Shown here piece by piece: positions 47,101 to 60,517 of a stretch of DNA of 64,000 nt (positions are counted from its first letter, which is position 1; every line of letters begins with the position of its first letter). This stretch comes from Micromussa lordhowensis (lineage: Eukaryota; Cnidaria; Anthozoa; Scleractinia; Lobophylliidae). The stretch is taken from assembly GCA_964020085.1 (NCBI GenBank), contig OZ026601.1, positions 29,116,618-29,180,617 of the forward strand. Direction: 5' to 3'. Made by a program: the position numbers and the translations under genes. The notes below the pieces were generated by a model. It was not told the origin of the DNA. It searched no databases and saw nothing but the letters and a program-made list of their open reading frames with translations.

Positions 47101-50025
47101 ACGTCAAGTGCATACTAATTAGGAGATGATGCCATTTTGCGCCAGGGTGTTTTTGAAGCCCCTATAGTCGGCCTACTTTTTTGAGCATTTTCCCTTGGTC
47201 CCCCCTTGGCAAAATCTCAGAAAATGGCCGATTTAGGTGTCCTTGCCAAATTTGTCATAACTCGGCTATACGGACACTTATGGAGCCGAAGTTTGCAGTA
47301 AAATGTTGTCCTATGTTTCACTTCAAGTGCATACTAATAAGGAGATGATGCCATTTGCGCCAGGATGTTTTTGAAGCCCCTATAGTCGGCCTACTTTTTT
47401 GAGCATTTTCCCTTGGTCCCCCCTTTGCAAAATCTCAGAAAATGGCCGATTTAGGTGTCCTTGCCAAATTTGTCATAACTCGGCTATACGGACACTTATG
47501 GAGCCGAAGTTTGCAGTAAAATGTTGTCCTATGTTTGCACTTCAAGTGCATACTAATAAGGAGATGATGCCATTTGCGCCAGGATATTTTTGAAGCCCCT
47601 ATAGTCGGCCTACTTTTTTGAGCATTTTCCCTTGGTCCCCCCTTGGCAAAATCTCAGAAAATGGCCGATTTAGGTGTCCTTGCCAAATTTGTCATAACGC
47701 GGCTCTACGGACACTTATGGAGCCGCAGTTTGCAGCAAAATGTTGTCCTATGTTTGCACTTCAAGTGCATACTAATTAGGAGATGATGCCATTTGCGCCA
47801 GGGTGTTTTTGAAGCCCCTATAGTCGGCCTACTTTTTTGAGCATTTTCCCTTGGTCCCCCCTTGGCAAAATCTCAGAAAATGGCCGATTTAGGTGTCCTT
47901 GCCAAATTTGTCATAACTCGGCTATACGGACACTTATGGAGCCGAAGTTTGCAGTAAAATGTTGTCCTATGTTTGGACTTCAAGTGCATACTAATAAGGA
48001 GATGATGCCATTTGCGCCAGGATGTTTTTGAAGCCCCTATAGTCGGCCTACTTTTTTGAGCATTTTCCCTTGGTCCCCCCTTGCCAAAATCTTAGAAAAT
48101 GGCCGATTTAGGTGTCCTTGCCAAATTTGTCATAACGTGGCTGTACGGACACTTATGGAGCCGCAGTTTGCAGAAAAATGTTGTCCTATGTTTGCACTTC
48201 AAGTGCATACTAATTAGGAGATGATGCCATTTGCGCCAGGGTGTTTTTGAAGCCCCTATAGTCGGCCTACTTTTTTGAGCATTTTCCCTTGGTCCCCGCT
48301 TGGCAAAATCTCAGAAAAGGGCCGATTTAAGTAACCTTGCCAAATTTGTCATAACTCGGCTATACGGACACTTATGGAGCCGCAGTTTGCAGCAAAATGT
48401 TGTCCTATGTTTGCACTTTAAGTGAATACTAATTAGGAGATGATGCCATTTGCGCCAGGGTGTTTTTGAAGCCTCTATAGTCGGCCTACTTTTTTGAGCA
48501 TTTTCCCTTGTTCCCCCCTTGGCAAAATCTCAGAAAATGGCCGATTTAGGTGTCCTTGCCAAATTTGTCATAACTCGGCTATACGGACACTTATGGAGCC
48601 GCAGTTTGCAGCAAAATGTTGTCCTATCTTTGCACTTTAAGTGCATACTAATTAGGAGATGATGCCATTTGTGCCAGGATGTTTTTGAAGCCCCTATAGT
48701 CGGCCTACTTTTTTGAGCATTTTCCCTTGGTCCCCCCTTGGCAAAATCTCAGAAAATGGCCGATTTAGGTGTCCTTGCCAAATTTGTCATAACTCGGCTA
48801 TACGGACACTTATGGAGCCGCAGTTTGCAGCAAAATGTTGTCCTATGTTTGCACGTCAAGTGCATACTAATAAGGAGATGATGCCATTTGCGCCAGGATG
48901 TTTTTGAAGCCCCTATAGTCGGCCTACTTTTTTGAGCATTTTCCCTTGGTCCCCCCTTGGCAAAATCTCAGAAAATGGCCGATTTAGGTGTCCTTGCCAA
49001 ATTTGTCATAACGCGGCTATACGGACACTTATGGAGCCGAAGTTTGCAGTAAAATGTTGTCCTATGTTTGCACTTCAAGTGCATACTAATAAGGAGATGA
49101 TGCCATTTGCGCCAGGATGTTTTTGAAGCCCCTATAGTCGGCCTACTTTTTTGAGCATTTTCCCTTGGTCCCCCCTTGGCAAAATCTCAGAAAATGGCCG
49201 ATTTAGGTGTCCTTGCCAAATTTGTCATAACGCGGCTCTACGGACACTTATGGAGCCGCAGTTTGCAGAAAAATGTTGTCCTATGTTTGCACTTCAAGTG
49301 CATACTAATTAGGAGATGATGCCATTTGCGCCAGGGTGTTTTTGAAGCCCCTATAGTCGGCCTACTTTTTTGAGCATTTTCCCTTGGTCCCCCCTTGGCA
49401 AAATCTCAGAAAATGGCCGATTTAGGTGTCCTTGCCAAATTTGTCATAACTCGGCTATACGGACACTTATGGAGCCGAAGTTTGCAGTAAAATGTTGTCC
49501 TATGTTTCACTTCAAGTGCATACTAATAAGGAGATGATGCCATTTGCGCCAGGATGTTTTTGAAGCCCCTATAGTCGGCCTACTTTTTTGAGCATTTTCC
49601 CTTGGTCCCCCCTTGGCAAAATCTCAGAAAATGGCCGATTTAGGTGTCCTTGCCAAATTTGTCATAACTCGGCTATACGGACACTTATGGAGCCGAAGTT
49701 TGCAGTAAAATGTTGTCCTATGTTTGCACTTCAAGTGCATACTAATAAGGAGATGATGCCATTTGCGCCAGGATGTTTTTGAAGCCCCTATAGTCGGCCT
49801 ACTTTTTTGAGCATTTTCCCCTGGTCCCCCCTTGGCAAAATCTCAGAAAATGGCCGATTTAGGTGTCCTTGCCAAATTTGTCATAACGCGGCTCTACGGA
49901 CACTTATGGAGCCGCAGTTTGCAGCAAAATGTTGTCCTATGTTTGCACTTCAAGTGCATACTAATTAGGAGATGATGCCATTTGCGCCAGGGTGTTTTTG
50001 AAGCCCCTATAGTCGGCCTACTTTT
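44115..50025 (+). repeat. 27-monomer HOR, 5911 bp, copy B
   Basis: Same 27-type order as 22435-28345 at an offset of 21680 bp. T1-T6 lie at 46524-47836, including CTTAGCAC, CTTTGC and AGGATATTTTTG. It lacks copy A's private AGAACAATG and CCCCTTTAG. Its own change is CCCCTGGTCC near 49821. The order restarts at T7 at 50026. Confidence 0.92.
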
Positions 50026-53000
50026 TTGAGCATTTTCCCTTGGTCCCCCCTTGGCAAAATCTCAGAAAATGGCCGATTTAGGTGTCCTTGCCAAATTTGT
50101 CATAACTCGGCTATACGGACACTTATGGAGCCGAAGTTTGCAGTAAAATGTTGTCCTATGTTTGGACTTCAAGTGCATACTAATAAGGAGATGATGCCAT
50201 TTGCGCCAGGATGTTTTTGAAGCCCCTATAGTCGGCCTACTTTTTTGAGCATTTTCCCTTGGTCCCCCCTTGGCAAAATCTCAGAAAATGGCCGATTTAG
50301 GTGTCCTTGCCAAATTTGTCATAACGTGGCTGTACGGACACTTATGGAGCCGCAGTTTGCAGAAAAATGTTGTCCTATGTTTGCACTTCAAGTGCATACT
50401 AATTAGGAGATGATGCCATTTGCGCCAGGGTGTTTTTGAAGCCCCTATAGTCGGCCTACTTTTTTGAGCATTTTCCCTTGGACCCCGCTTGGCAAAATCT
50501 CAGAAAAGGGCCGATTTAAGTAACCTTGCCAAATTTGTCATAACTCGGCTATACGGACACTTATGGAGCCGCAGTTTGCAGCAAAATGTTGTCCTATGTT
50601 TGCACTTTAAGTGAATACTAATTAGGAGATGATGCCATTTGCGCCAGGGTGTTTTTGAAGCCTCTATAGTCGGCCTACTTTTTTGAGCATTTTCCCTTGT
50701 TCCCCCCTTGGCAAAATCTCAGAAAATGGCCGATTTAGGTGTCCTTGCCAAATTTGTCATAACTCGGCTATACGGACACTTATGGAGCCGCAGTTTGCAG
50801 CAAAATGTTGTCCTATCTTTGCACTTTAAGTGCATACTAATTAGGAGATGATGCCATTTGTGCCAGGATGTTTTTGAAGCCCCTATAGTCGGCCTACTTT
50901 TTTGAGCATTTTCCCTTGGTCCCCCCTTGGCAAAATCTCAGAAAATGGCCGATTTAGGTGTGCTTGCCAAATTTGTCATAACTCGGCTATACGGACACTT
51001 ATGGAGCCGCAGTTTGCAGCAAAATGTTGTCCTATGTTTGCACGTCAAGTGCATACCAATAAGGAGATGATGCCATTTGCGCCAGGATGTTTTTGAAGCC
51101 CCTATAGTCGGCCTACTTTTTTGAGCATTTTCCCTTGGTCCCCCCTTGGCAAAATCTCAGAAAATGGCCGATTTAGGTGTCCTTGCCAAATTTGTCATAA
51201 CGCGGCTATACGGACACTTATGGAGCCGAAGTTTGCAGTAAAATGTTGTCCTATGTTTGCACTTCAAGTGCATACTAATAAGGAGATGATGCCATTTGCG
51301 CCAGGATGTTTTTGAAGCCCCTATAGTCGGCCTACTTTTTTGAGCATTTTCCCTTGGTCCCCCCTTGGCAAAATCTCAGAAAATGGCCGATTTAGGTGTC
51401 CTTGCCAAATTTGTCATAACGCGGCTCTACGGACACTTATGGAGCCGCAGTTTGCAGAAAAATGTTGTCCTATGTTTGCACTTCAAGTGCATACTAATTA
51501 GGAGATGATGCCATTTGCGCCAGGGTGTTTTTGAAGCCCCTATAGTCGGCCTACTTTTTTGAGCATTTTCCCTTGGTCCCCCCTTGGCAAAATCTCAGAA
51601 AATGGCCGATTTAGGTGTCCTTGCCAAATTTGTCATAACTCGGCTATACGGACACTTATGGAGCCGAAGTTTGCAGTAAAATGTTGTCCTATGTTTGGAC
51701 TTCTAGTGCATACTAATAAGGAGATGATGCCATTTGCGCCAGGATGTTTTTGAAGCCCCTATAGTCGGCCTACTTTTTTTAGCATTTTCCCTTGGTCCCC
51801 CCTTGGCAAAATCTCAGAAAATGGCCGATTTAGGTGTCCTTGCCAAATTTGTCATAACGTGGCTGTACGGACACTTATGGAGCCGCAGTTTGCAGAAAAA
51901 TGTTGTCCTATGTTTGCACTTCAAGTGCATACTAATTAGGAGATGATGCCATTTGCGCCAGGGTGTTTTTGAAGCCCCTATAGTCGGCCTACTTTTTTGA
52001 GCATTTTCCCTTGGTCCCCGCTTGGCAAAATCTCAGAAAAGGGCCGATTTAAGTAACCTTGCCAAATTTGTCATAACTCGGCTATACGGACACTTATGGA
52101 GCCGCAGTTTGCAGCAAAATGTTGTCCTATGTTTGCACTTTAAGTGAATACTAATTAGGAGATGATGCCATTTGCGCCAGGGTGTTTTTGAAGCCTCTAT
52201 AGACGGCCTACTTTTTTGAGCATTTTCCCTTGTTCCCCCCTTGGCAAAATCTCAGAAAATGGCCGATTTAGGTGTCCTTGCCAAATTTGTCATAACTCGG
52301 CTATACGGACACTTATGGAGCCGCAGTTTGCAGCAAAATGTTGTCCTATCTTTGCACTTTAAGTGCATACTAATTAGGAGATGATGCCATTTGTGCCAGG
52401 ATGTTTTTGAAGCCCCTATAGTCGGCCTACTTTTTTGAGCATTTTCCCTGGGTCCCCCCTTGGCAAAATCTCAGAAAATGGCCGATTTAGGTGTCCTTGC
52501 CAAATTTGTCATAACGCGGCTCTACGGACACTTATGGAGCCGCAGTTTGCAGAAAAATGTTGTCCTATGTTTGCACTTCAAGTGCATACTAATTAGGAGA
52601 TGATGCCATTTGCGCCAGGTGTTTTTGAAGCCCCTATAGTCGGCCTACTTTTTTGAGCATTTTCCCTTGGTCCCCCCTTGGCAAAATCTCAGAAAAGGGC
52701 CGATTTAAGTAACCTTGCCAAATTTGTCATAACTCGGCTATACGGACACTTATGGAGCCGCAGTTTGCAGCAAAATGTTGTCCTATCTTAGCACTTTAAG
52801 TGCATACTAATTAGGAGATGATGCCATTTGTGCCAGGATGTTTTTGAAGCCCCTATAGTCGGCCTACTTTTTTGAGCATTTTCCCTTGGTCCCCCCTTGG
52901 CAAAATCTCAGAAAATGGCCGATTTAGGTGTCCTTGCCAAATTTGTCATAACTCGGCTTTACCGACACTTATGGAGCCGCAGTTTGCAGCAAAATGTTGT

Positions 53001-53309
53001 CCTATGTTTGCACGTCAAGTGCATACTAATTAGGAGATGATGCCATTTTGCGCCAGGGTGTTTTTGAAGCCCCTATAGTCGGCCTACTTTTTTGAGCATT
53101 TTCCCTTGGTCCCCCCTTGGCAAAATCTCAGAAAATGGCCGATTTAGGTGTCCTTGCCAAATTTGTCATAACTCGGCTATACGGACACTTATGGAGCCGA
53201 AGTTTGCAGTAAAATGTTGTCCTATGTTTCACTTCAAGTGCATACTAATAAGGAGATGATGCCATTTGCGCCAGGATGTTTTTGAAGCCCCTATAGTCGG
53301 CCTACTTTT
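50026..53309 (+). repeat. 27-monomer HOR, partial copy C (first 15 monomers)
   Basis: Follows copy B in tandem (offset 5911 bp): T7-T8-T9-T10-T11-T12b-T13b-T7-T8-T9-T10-T1-T2-T3-T4. It has more private changes than A or B: GGACCCCGC near 50481, GGTGTGC in its T11, ACTTCTAGTGC near 51702, TTTTTTTAGC near 51774-51783, and ATAGACGG near 52200. Its T3 reads CTTTACCG. Confidence 0.9.
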
Positions 53310-53528
53310 TTGAGCATTTTCCCTTGGTCCCCCCTTGGCAAAATCTCAGAAAATGGCCGATTTAGGTGTCCTTGCCAAATTTGTCATAACTCGGCTATAC
53401 GGACACTTATGGAGCCGCAGTTTGCAGCAAAATGTTGTCCTATGTTTGCACTTTAAGTGCATACTAATTATGAGATGATGCCATTTGTGCCAGGATGTTT
53501 TTGAAGCCCCTATAGTCGGCCTACTTTT
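53310..53528 (+). repeat. Inserted T10-like monomer
   Basis: A single near-consensus monomer (CAG/CAAAA, CACTTTAAG, GTGCC, AGGATG) with a private AATTATGAG. It sits between T4 and the T5-like unit and is absent at this place in copies A and B. It accounts for the T1-to-T5 spacing being one monomer longer here. Confidence 0.82.
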
Positions 53529-54985
53529 TTGAGCATTTTCCCTTGGTCCCCCCTTTGCAAAATCTCAGAAAATGGCCGATTTAGGTGTCCTTGCCAAATT
53601 TGTCATAACTCGGCTATACGGACACTTATGGAGCCGAAGTTTGCAGTAAAATGTTGTCCTATGTTTGCACTTCAAGTGCATACTTATAAGGAGATGATGC
53701 CATTTGCGCCAGGATGTTTTTGAAGCCCCTATAGTCGGCCTACTTTTTTGAGCATTTTCCCTTGGTCCCCCCTTGGCAAAATCTCAGAAAATGGCCGATT
53801 TAGGTGTCCTTGCCAAATTTGTCATAACGCGGCTCTACGGACACTTATGGAGCCGCAGTTTGCAGAAAAACGTTGTCCTATGTTTGCACTTCAAGTGCAT
53901 ACTAATTAGGAGATGATGCCATTTGTGCCAGGTGTTTTTGAAGCCCCTATAGTCGGCCTACTTTTTTGAGCATTGTCCCTTGGTCCCCCCTTGGCAAAAT
54001 CTCGGAAAAGGGCCGATTTAAGTAACCTTGCCAAATTTGTCATAACTCGGCTATACGGACACTTATGGAGCCGCAGTTTGCAGCAAAATGTTGTCCTATC
54101 TTTGCACTTCCAGTGCATACTAATTAGGAGATGATGCCATTTGCGCCAGGGTGTTTTTGAAGCCCCTATAGTCGCCCTACTTTTTTGAGCATTTTCCCTT
54201 GGTCCCCCCTTGGCAAAATCTCATAAAATGGCCGATTTAGGTGTCCTTGCCAAATTTGTCATAACTCGGCTATACGGACACTTATGGAGCCGCAGTTTGC
54301 AGCAAAATGTTGTCCTATGTTTGCACTTCAAGTGCATACTAATTAGGAGATGATGCCATTTGCGCCAGGGTGTTTTTGAAGCTCCTATAGTCGCCCTACT
54401 TTTTTGAGCATTTTCCCTTGGTCCCCCCTTGGCAAAATCTCAGAAAATGGCCGATTTAGGTGTCCTTGCCAAATTTGTCATAACTCGGCTATACGGACAC
54501 TTATGGAGCCGCAGTTTGCAGCAAAATGTTGTCCTATCTTTGCACTTTAAGTGCATACTAATTAGGGGATGATGCCATTTGCGCCAGGGTGTTTTTGAAG
54601 CCCCTATAGTCGGCCTACTTTTTTGAGCATTTTCCCTTGGTCCCCCCTTGGCAAAATCTCAGAAAATGGCCGATTTAGGTGTCCTTGCCAAATTTGTCAT
54701 AACTCGGCTATACGGACACTTATGGAGCCGCAGTTTGCAGCAAAATGTTGTCCTATCTTTGCACTTTAAGTGCATACTAATTAGGGGATGATGCCATTTG
54801 CGCCAGGGTGTTTTTGAAGCCCCTATAGTCGGCCTACTTTTTTGAGCATTTTCCCTTGGTCCCCCCTTGGCAAAATCTCAGAAAATGGCCGATTTAGGTG
54901 TCCTTGCCAAATTTGTCATAACTCGGCTATACGGACACTTATGGAGCCGCAGTTTGCAGCAAAATGTTGTCCTATGTTTGCACTT

Positions 54986-54991
54986 CACGTG
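54986..54991. other. CACGTG hexamer created in P7 monomers
   Basis: In P7 the dyad centre changes from TTCAAGTGC to TTCACGTGC, creating a CACGTG palindrome. It recurs at 57167-57172, 59786-59791 and 63942-63947. CACGTG is the core recognised by many bHLH factors, but a six-base match in a satellite is weak evidence for any role. Confidence 0.7.
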
Positions 54992-55331
54992 CATACTAAT
55001 TAGGAGATGATGCCATTTGCGCCAGGGTGTTTTTGAAGCCCCTATAGTCGGCCAACTTTTGTGAGCATTTTGCCTTGGTCCCCCCTTGGCAAAATCTCAG
55101 AAAATGGCCGATTTAGGTGTCCTCTCCAAATTTGTCATAACTCGGCTATACGGACACTTATGGAGCCGCAGTTTGCAGCAAAATGTTGTCTTTTCTTTGC
55201 ACTTTAAGTGCATACTAATTAGGAGATGATGCCATTTGTGCCAGGATTTTTTTGAAGCCCCTATAGTCGGCCTACTTTTTTGAGCATTTTCCCTTGGTCC
55301 CCCCTTGGCAAAATCTCAGAAAATGGTCGAT

Positions 55332-55342
55332 TTTTGCCAAAT
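55332..55342 (+). repeat. 8-bp deletion site in P9
   Basis: GGTCGATTTTTGCCAAA replaces the usual sequence between the GCCGATTT and TTGCCAAA motifs, removing 8 bp and giving a 211-bp monomer. The same deletion occurs near 57510-57523 in the second 2181-bp copy, but not in the P9-like unit at 60080. Confidence 0.88.
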
Positions 55343-55709
55343 TTGTCATAACTCGGCTCTACGGACACTTATGGAGCCGCAGTTTGCAGCAAAATGTTGT
55401 CCTATGTTTCCACTTCAAGTGCGTACTAATTAGGAGATGATGCCATTTGCGCCAGGGTGTTTTTGAAGCCCCTATAGTCGGCCTACTTTTTTGAGCATTT
55501 TCCCTTGGTCCCCCCTTGGCAAAATCTCAGAAAATGGCCGATTTAGGTGTCCTTGCCAAATTTGTCATAACTCGGCTATACGGACACTTATGGAGCCGCA
55601 GTTTGCAGCAAAATGTTGTCCTATGTTTGCACTTCAAGTGCATACTAATTAGGAGATGATGCCATTTGCGCCAGGGTGTTTTTGAAGCCCCTATAGTCGG
55701 CCTACTTTT

Positions 55710-57890
55710 TTGAGCATTTTCCCTTGGTCCCCCCTTGGCAAAATCTCAGAAAATGGCCGATTTAGGTGTCCTTGCCAAATTTGTCATAACTCGGCTATAC
55801 GGACACTTATGGAGCCGAAGTTTGCAGTAAAATGTTGTCCTATGTTTGCACTTCAAGTGCATACTTATAAGGAGATGATGCCATTTGCGCCAGGATGTTT
55901 TTGAAGCCCCTATAGTCGGCCTACTTTTTTGAGCATTTTCCCTTGGTCCCCCCTTGGCAAAATCTCAGAAAATGGCCGATTTAGGTGTCCTTGCCAAATT
56001 TGTCATAACGCGGCTCTACGGACACTTATGGAGCCGCAGTTTGCAGAAAAACGTTGTCCTATGTTTGCACTTCAAGTGCATACTAATTAGGAGATGATGC
56101 CATTTGTGCCAGGTGTTTTTGAAGCCCCTATAGTCGGCCTACTTTTTTGAGCATTTTCCCTTGGTCCCCCCTTGGCAAAATCTCGGAAAAGGGCCGATTT
56201 AAGTAACCTTGCCAAATTTGTCATAACTCGGCTATACGGACACTTATGGAGCCGCAGTTTGCAGCAAAATGTTGTCCTATCTTTGCACTTCCAGTGCATA
56301 CTAATTAGGAGATGATGCCATTTGCGCCAGGGTGTTTTTGAAGCCCCTATAGTCGCCCTACTTTTTTGAGCATTTTCCCTTGGTCCCCCCTTGGCAAAAT
56401 CTCATAAAATGGCCGATTTAGGTGTCCTTGCCAAATTTGTCATAACTCGGCTATACGGACACTTATGGAGCCGCAGTTTGCAGCAAAATGTTGTCCTATG
56501 TTTGCACTTCAAGTGCATACTAATTAGGAGATGATGCCATTTGCGCCAGGGTGTTTTTGAAGCTCCTATAGTCGCCCTACTTTTTTGAGCATTTTCCCTT
56601 GGTCCCCCCTTGGCAAAATCTCAGAAAATGGCCGATTTAGGTGTCCTTGCCAAATTTGTCATAACTCGGCTATACGGACACTTATGGAGCCGCAGTTTGC
56701 AGCAAAATGTTGTCCTATCTTTGCACTTTAAGTGCATACTAATTAGGGGATGATGCCATTTGCGCCAGGGTGTTTTTGAAGCCCCTATAGTCGGCCTACT
56801 TTTTTGAGCATTTTCCCTTGGTCCCCCCTTGGCAAAATCTCAGAAAATGGCCGATTTAGGTGTCCTTGCCAAATTTGTCATAACTCGGCTATACGGACAC
56901 TTATGGAGCCGCAGTTTGCAGCAAAATGTTGTCCTATCTTTGCACTTTAAGTGCATACTAATTAGGGGATGATGCCATTTGCGCCAGGGTGTTTTTGAAG
57001 CCCCTATAGTCGGCCTACTTTTTTGAGCATTTTCCCTTGGTCCCCCCTTGGCAAAATCTCAGAAAATGGCCGATTTAGGTGTCCTTGCCAAATTTGTCAT
57101 AACTCGGCTATACGGACACTTATGGAGCCGCAGTTTGCAGCAAAATGTTGTCCTATGTTTGCACTTCACGTGCATACTAATTAGGAGATGATGCCATTTG
57201 CGCCAGGGTGTTTTTGAAGCCCCTATAGTCGGCCGACTTTTGTGAGCATTTTGCCTTGGTCCCCCCTTGGCAAAATCTCAGAAAATGGCCGATTTAGGTG
57301 TCCTCTCCAAATTTGTCATAACTCGGCTATACGGACACTTATGGAGCCGCAGTTTGCAGCAAAATGTTGTCTTTTCTTTGCACTTTAAGTGCATACTAAT
57401 TAGGAGATGATGCCATTTGTGCCAGGATTTTTTTGAAGCCCCTATAGTCGGCCTACTTTTTTGAGCATTTTCCCTTGGTCCCCCCTTGGCAAAATCTCAG
57501 AAAATGGTCGATTTTTGCCAAATTTGTCATAACTCGGCTCTACGGACACTTATGGAGCCGCAGTTTGCAGCAAAATGTTGTCCTATGTTTCCACTTCAAG
57601 TGCGTACTAATTAGGAGATGATGCCATTTGCGCCAGGGTGTTTTTGAAGCCCCTATAGTCGGCCTACTTTTTTGAGCATTTTCCCTTGGTCCCCCCTTGG
57701 CAAAATCTCAGAAAATGGCCGATTTAGGTGTCCTTGCCAAATTTGTCATAACTCGGCTATACGGACACTTATGGAGCCGCAGTTTGCAGCAAAATGTTGT
57801 CCTATGTTTGCACTTCAAGTGCATACTAATTAGGAGATGATGCCATTTGCGCCAGGGTGTTTTTGAAGCCCCTATAGTCGGCCTACTTTT
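55710..57890 (+). repeat. 10-monomer HOR, 2181 bp, copy 2
   Basis: Repeats P1-P10 at an offset of 2181 bp, including the 211-bp P9 and CCTCTCC in P8. Its P1 has the ordinary CCCCTTGGC instead of the T5-type CTTTGC. P8 is preceded by GGCCGAC where copy 1 has GGCCAAC. Confidence 0.92.
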
Positions 57891-60517
57891 TTGAGCATTT
57901 TCCCTTGGTCCCCCCTTGGCAAAATCTCAGAAAATGGCCGATTTAGGTGTCCTTGCCAAATTTGTCATAACTTGGCTATACGGACACTTATGGAGCCGCA
58001 GTTTGCAGCAAAATGTTGTCCTATCTTTGCACTTTAAGTGCATACAAATTAGGAGATGATGCCATTTGTGCCAGGATGTTTTTGAAGCCCCTATAGTCGG
58101 CCTACTTTTTTGAGCATTTTCCCTGGGTCCCCTCTTGGCAAAATCTCAGAAAATGGCCGATTTAGGTGTCCTTGCAAAATTTGTCATAACGCGGCTCTAC
58201 GGACACTTATGGAGCCGCAGTTTGCAGAAAAATGTTGTCCTATGTTTGCACTTCAAGTGCATACTAATTAGGAGATGATGCCATTTGCGCCAGGTGTTTT
58301 TGAAGCCCCTATAGTCGGCCTACTTTTTTGAGCATTTTCCCTTGGTCCCCCCTTGGCAAAATCTCAGAAAAGGGCCGATTTAAGTAACCTTGCCAAATTT
58401 GTCATAACTCGGCTATACGGACACTTATGGAGCCGCAGTTTGCAGCAAAATGTTGTCCTATCTTAGCACTTTAAGTGCATACTAATTAGGAGATGATGCC
58501 ATTTGTGCCAGGGTGTTTTTGAAGCCCCTATAGTCGGCCTACTTTTTTGAGCATTTTCCCTTGGTCCCCCCTTGGCAAAATCTCAGAAAATGGCCGATTT
58601 AGGTGTCCTTGCCAAATTTGTCATAACTCGGCTTTACCGACACTTATGGAGCCGCAGTTTGCAGCAAAATGTTGTCCTATGTTTGCACGTCAAGTGCATA
58701 CTAATTAGGAGATGATGCCATTTTGCGCCAGGGTGTTTTTGAAGCCCCTATAGTCGGCCTACTTTTTTGAGCATTTTCCCTTGGTCCCCCCTTGGCAAAA
58801 TCTCAGAAAATGGCCGATTTAGGTGTCCTTGCCAAATTTGTCATAACGCGGCTCTACGGACACTTATGGAGCCGCAGTTTGCAGAAAAATGTTGTCCTAT
58901 GTTTGCACTTCAAGTGCATACTAATTAGGAGATGATGCCATTTGCGCCAGGTGTTTTTGAAGCCCCTATAGTCGGCCTACTTTTTTGACCATTTTCCCTT
59001 GGTCCCCCCTTGGCAAAATCTCAGAAAAGGGCCGATTTAAGTAACCTTGCCAAAGTTGTCATAACTCGGCTATACGGACACTTATGGAGCCGCAGTTTGC
59101 AGCAAAATGTTGTCCTATCTTTGCACTTCCAGTGCATACTAATTAGGAGATGATGCCATTTGCGCCAGGGTGTTTTTGAAGCCCCTATAGTCGCCCTACT
59201 TTTTTGAGCATTTTCCCTTGGTCCCCCCTTGGCAAAATCTCATAAAATGGCCGATTTAGGTGTCCTTGCCAAATTTGTCATAACTCGGCTATACGGACAC
59301 TTATGGAGCCGCAGTTTGCAGCAAAATGTTGTCCTATGTTTGCACTTCAAGTGCATACTAATTAGGAGATGATGCCATTTGCGCCAGGGTGTTTTTGAAG
59401 CTCCTATAGTCGCCCTACTTTTTTGAGCATTTTCCCTTGGTCCCCCCTTGGCAAAATCTCAGAAAATGGCCGATTTAGGTGTCCTTGCCAAATTTGTCAT
59501 AACTCGGCTATACGGACACTTATGGAGCCGCAGTTTGCAGCAAAATGTTGTCCTATCTTTGCACTTTAAGTGCATACTAATTAGGGGATGATGCCATTTG
59601 CGCCAGGGTGTTTTTGAAGCCCCTATAGTCGGCCTACTTTTTTGAGCATTTTCCCTTGGTCCCCCCTTGGCAAAATCTCAGAAAATGGCCGATTTAGGTG
59701 TCCTTGCCAAATTTGTCATAACTCAGCTATACGGACACTTATGGAGCCGCAGTTTGCAGCAAAATGTTGTCCTATGTTTGCACTTCACGTGCATACTAAT
59801 TAGGAGATGATGCCATTTGCGCCAGGGTGTTTTTGAAGCCCCTATAGTCGGCCGACTTTTTTGAGCATTTTGCCTTGGTCCCCCCTTGGCAAAATCTCAG
59901 AAAATGGCCGATTTAGGTGTCCTTGCCAAATTTGTCATAACTCGGCTATACGGACACTTATGGAGCCGCAGTTTGCAGCAAAATGTTGTCTTTTCTTTGC
60001 ACTTTAAGTGCATACTAATTAGGAGATGATGCCATTTGTGCCAGGATTTTTTTGAAGCCCCTATAGTCGGCCTACTTTTTTGAGCATTTTCCCTTGGTCC
60101 CCCCTTGGCAAAATCTCAGAAAATGGCCGATTTAGGTGTCCTTGCCAAATTTGTCATAACTCGGCTATACGGACACTTATGGAGCTGCAGTTTGCAGCAA
60201 AATGTTGTCCTATGTTTCCACTTCAAGTGCGTACTAATAAGAAGATGATGCCATTTGCGCCAGGGTGTTTTTGAAGCCCCTATAGTCGGCCTACTTTTTT
60301 GAGCATTTTGCCTTGGTCCCCCCTTGGCAAAATCTCAGAAAATGGCCGATTTAGGTGTCCTTGCCAAATTTGTCATAACTCGGCTATACGGACACTTATG
60401 GAGCCGCAGTTTGCAGCAAAATGTTGTCCTATGTTTGCACTTCAAGTGCATACTAATAAGGATATGATGGCATTTGCGCCAGGATGTTTTTGAAGCCCCT
60501 ATAGTCGGCCTACTTTT
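57891..60517 (+). repeat. 12-monomer segment: T10-T1-T2-T3 joined to P2-P10 without P6
   Basis: 57891-58766 matches 52216-53091 (T10, T1, T2, T3 with CTTTACCG). It then joins directly to a P series (58767-60517) that lacks P6. P8 and P9 here keep the full CCTTGCC and the full 219-bp length, so this is an older branch than the two 2181-bp copies. Private changes include CCCCTCTTGG near 58130, ACTCAGCTATAC near 59720 and AAGAAGATG near 60239. Confidence 0.88.

Larger units (their letters stand above)
53529..55709 (+). repeat. 10-monomer HOR, 2181 bp, copy 1
   Basis: Ten units, P1-P10. P1 has ACTTATAAGG. P2 is 218 bp with AAAAACG and GTGCCAGGTG. P3 has CTCGGAAAAGGG and CTTCCAG. P4 has CTCATAAAATGG and the next two junctions read GTCGCCC. 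P5 and P6 have AATTAGGGGATG. P7 has CACTTCACGTGC. P8 has GTGAGCATTTTGCC and CCTCTCC. P9 is 211 bp with an 8-bp deletion. P10 is near-consensus. P1 of this copy retains the T5 mark CTTTGC. Confidence 0.92.
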
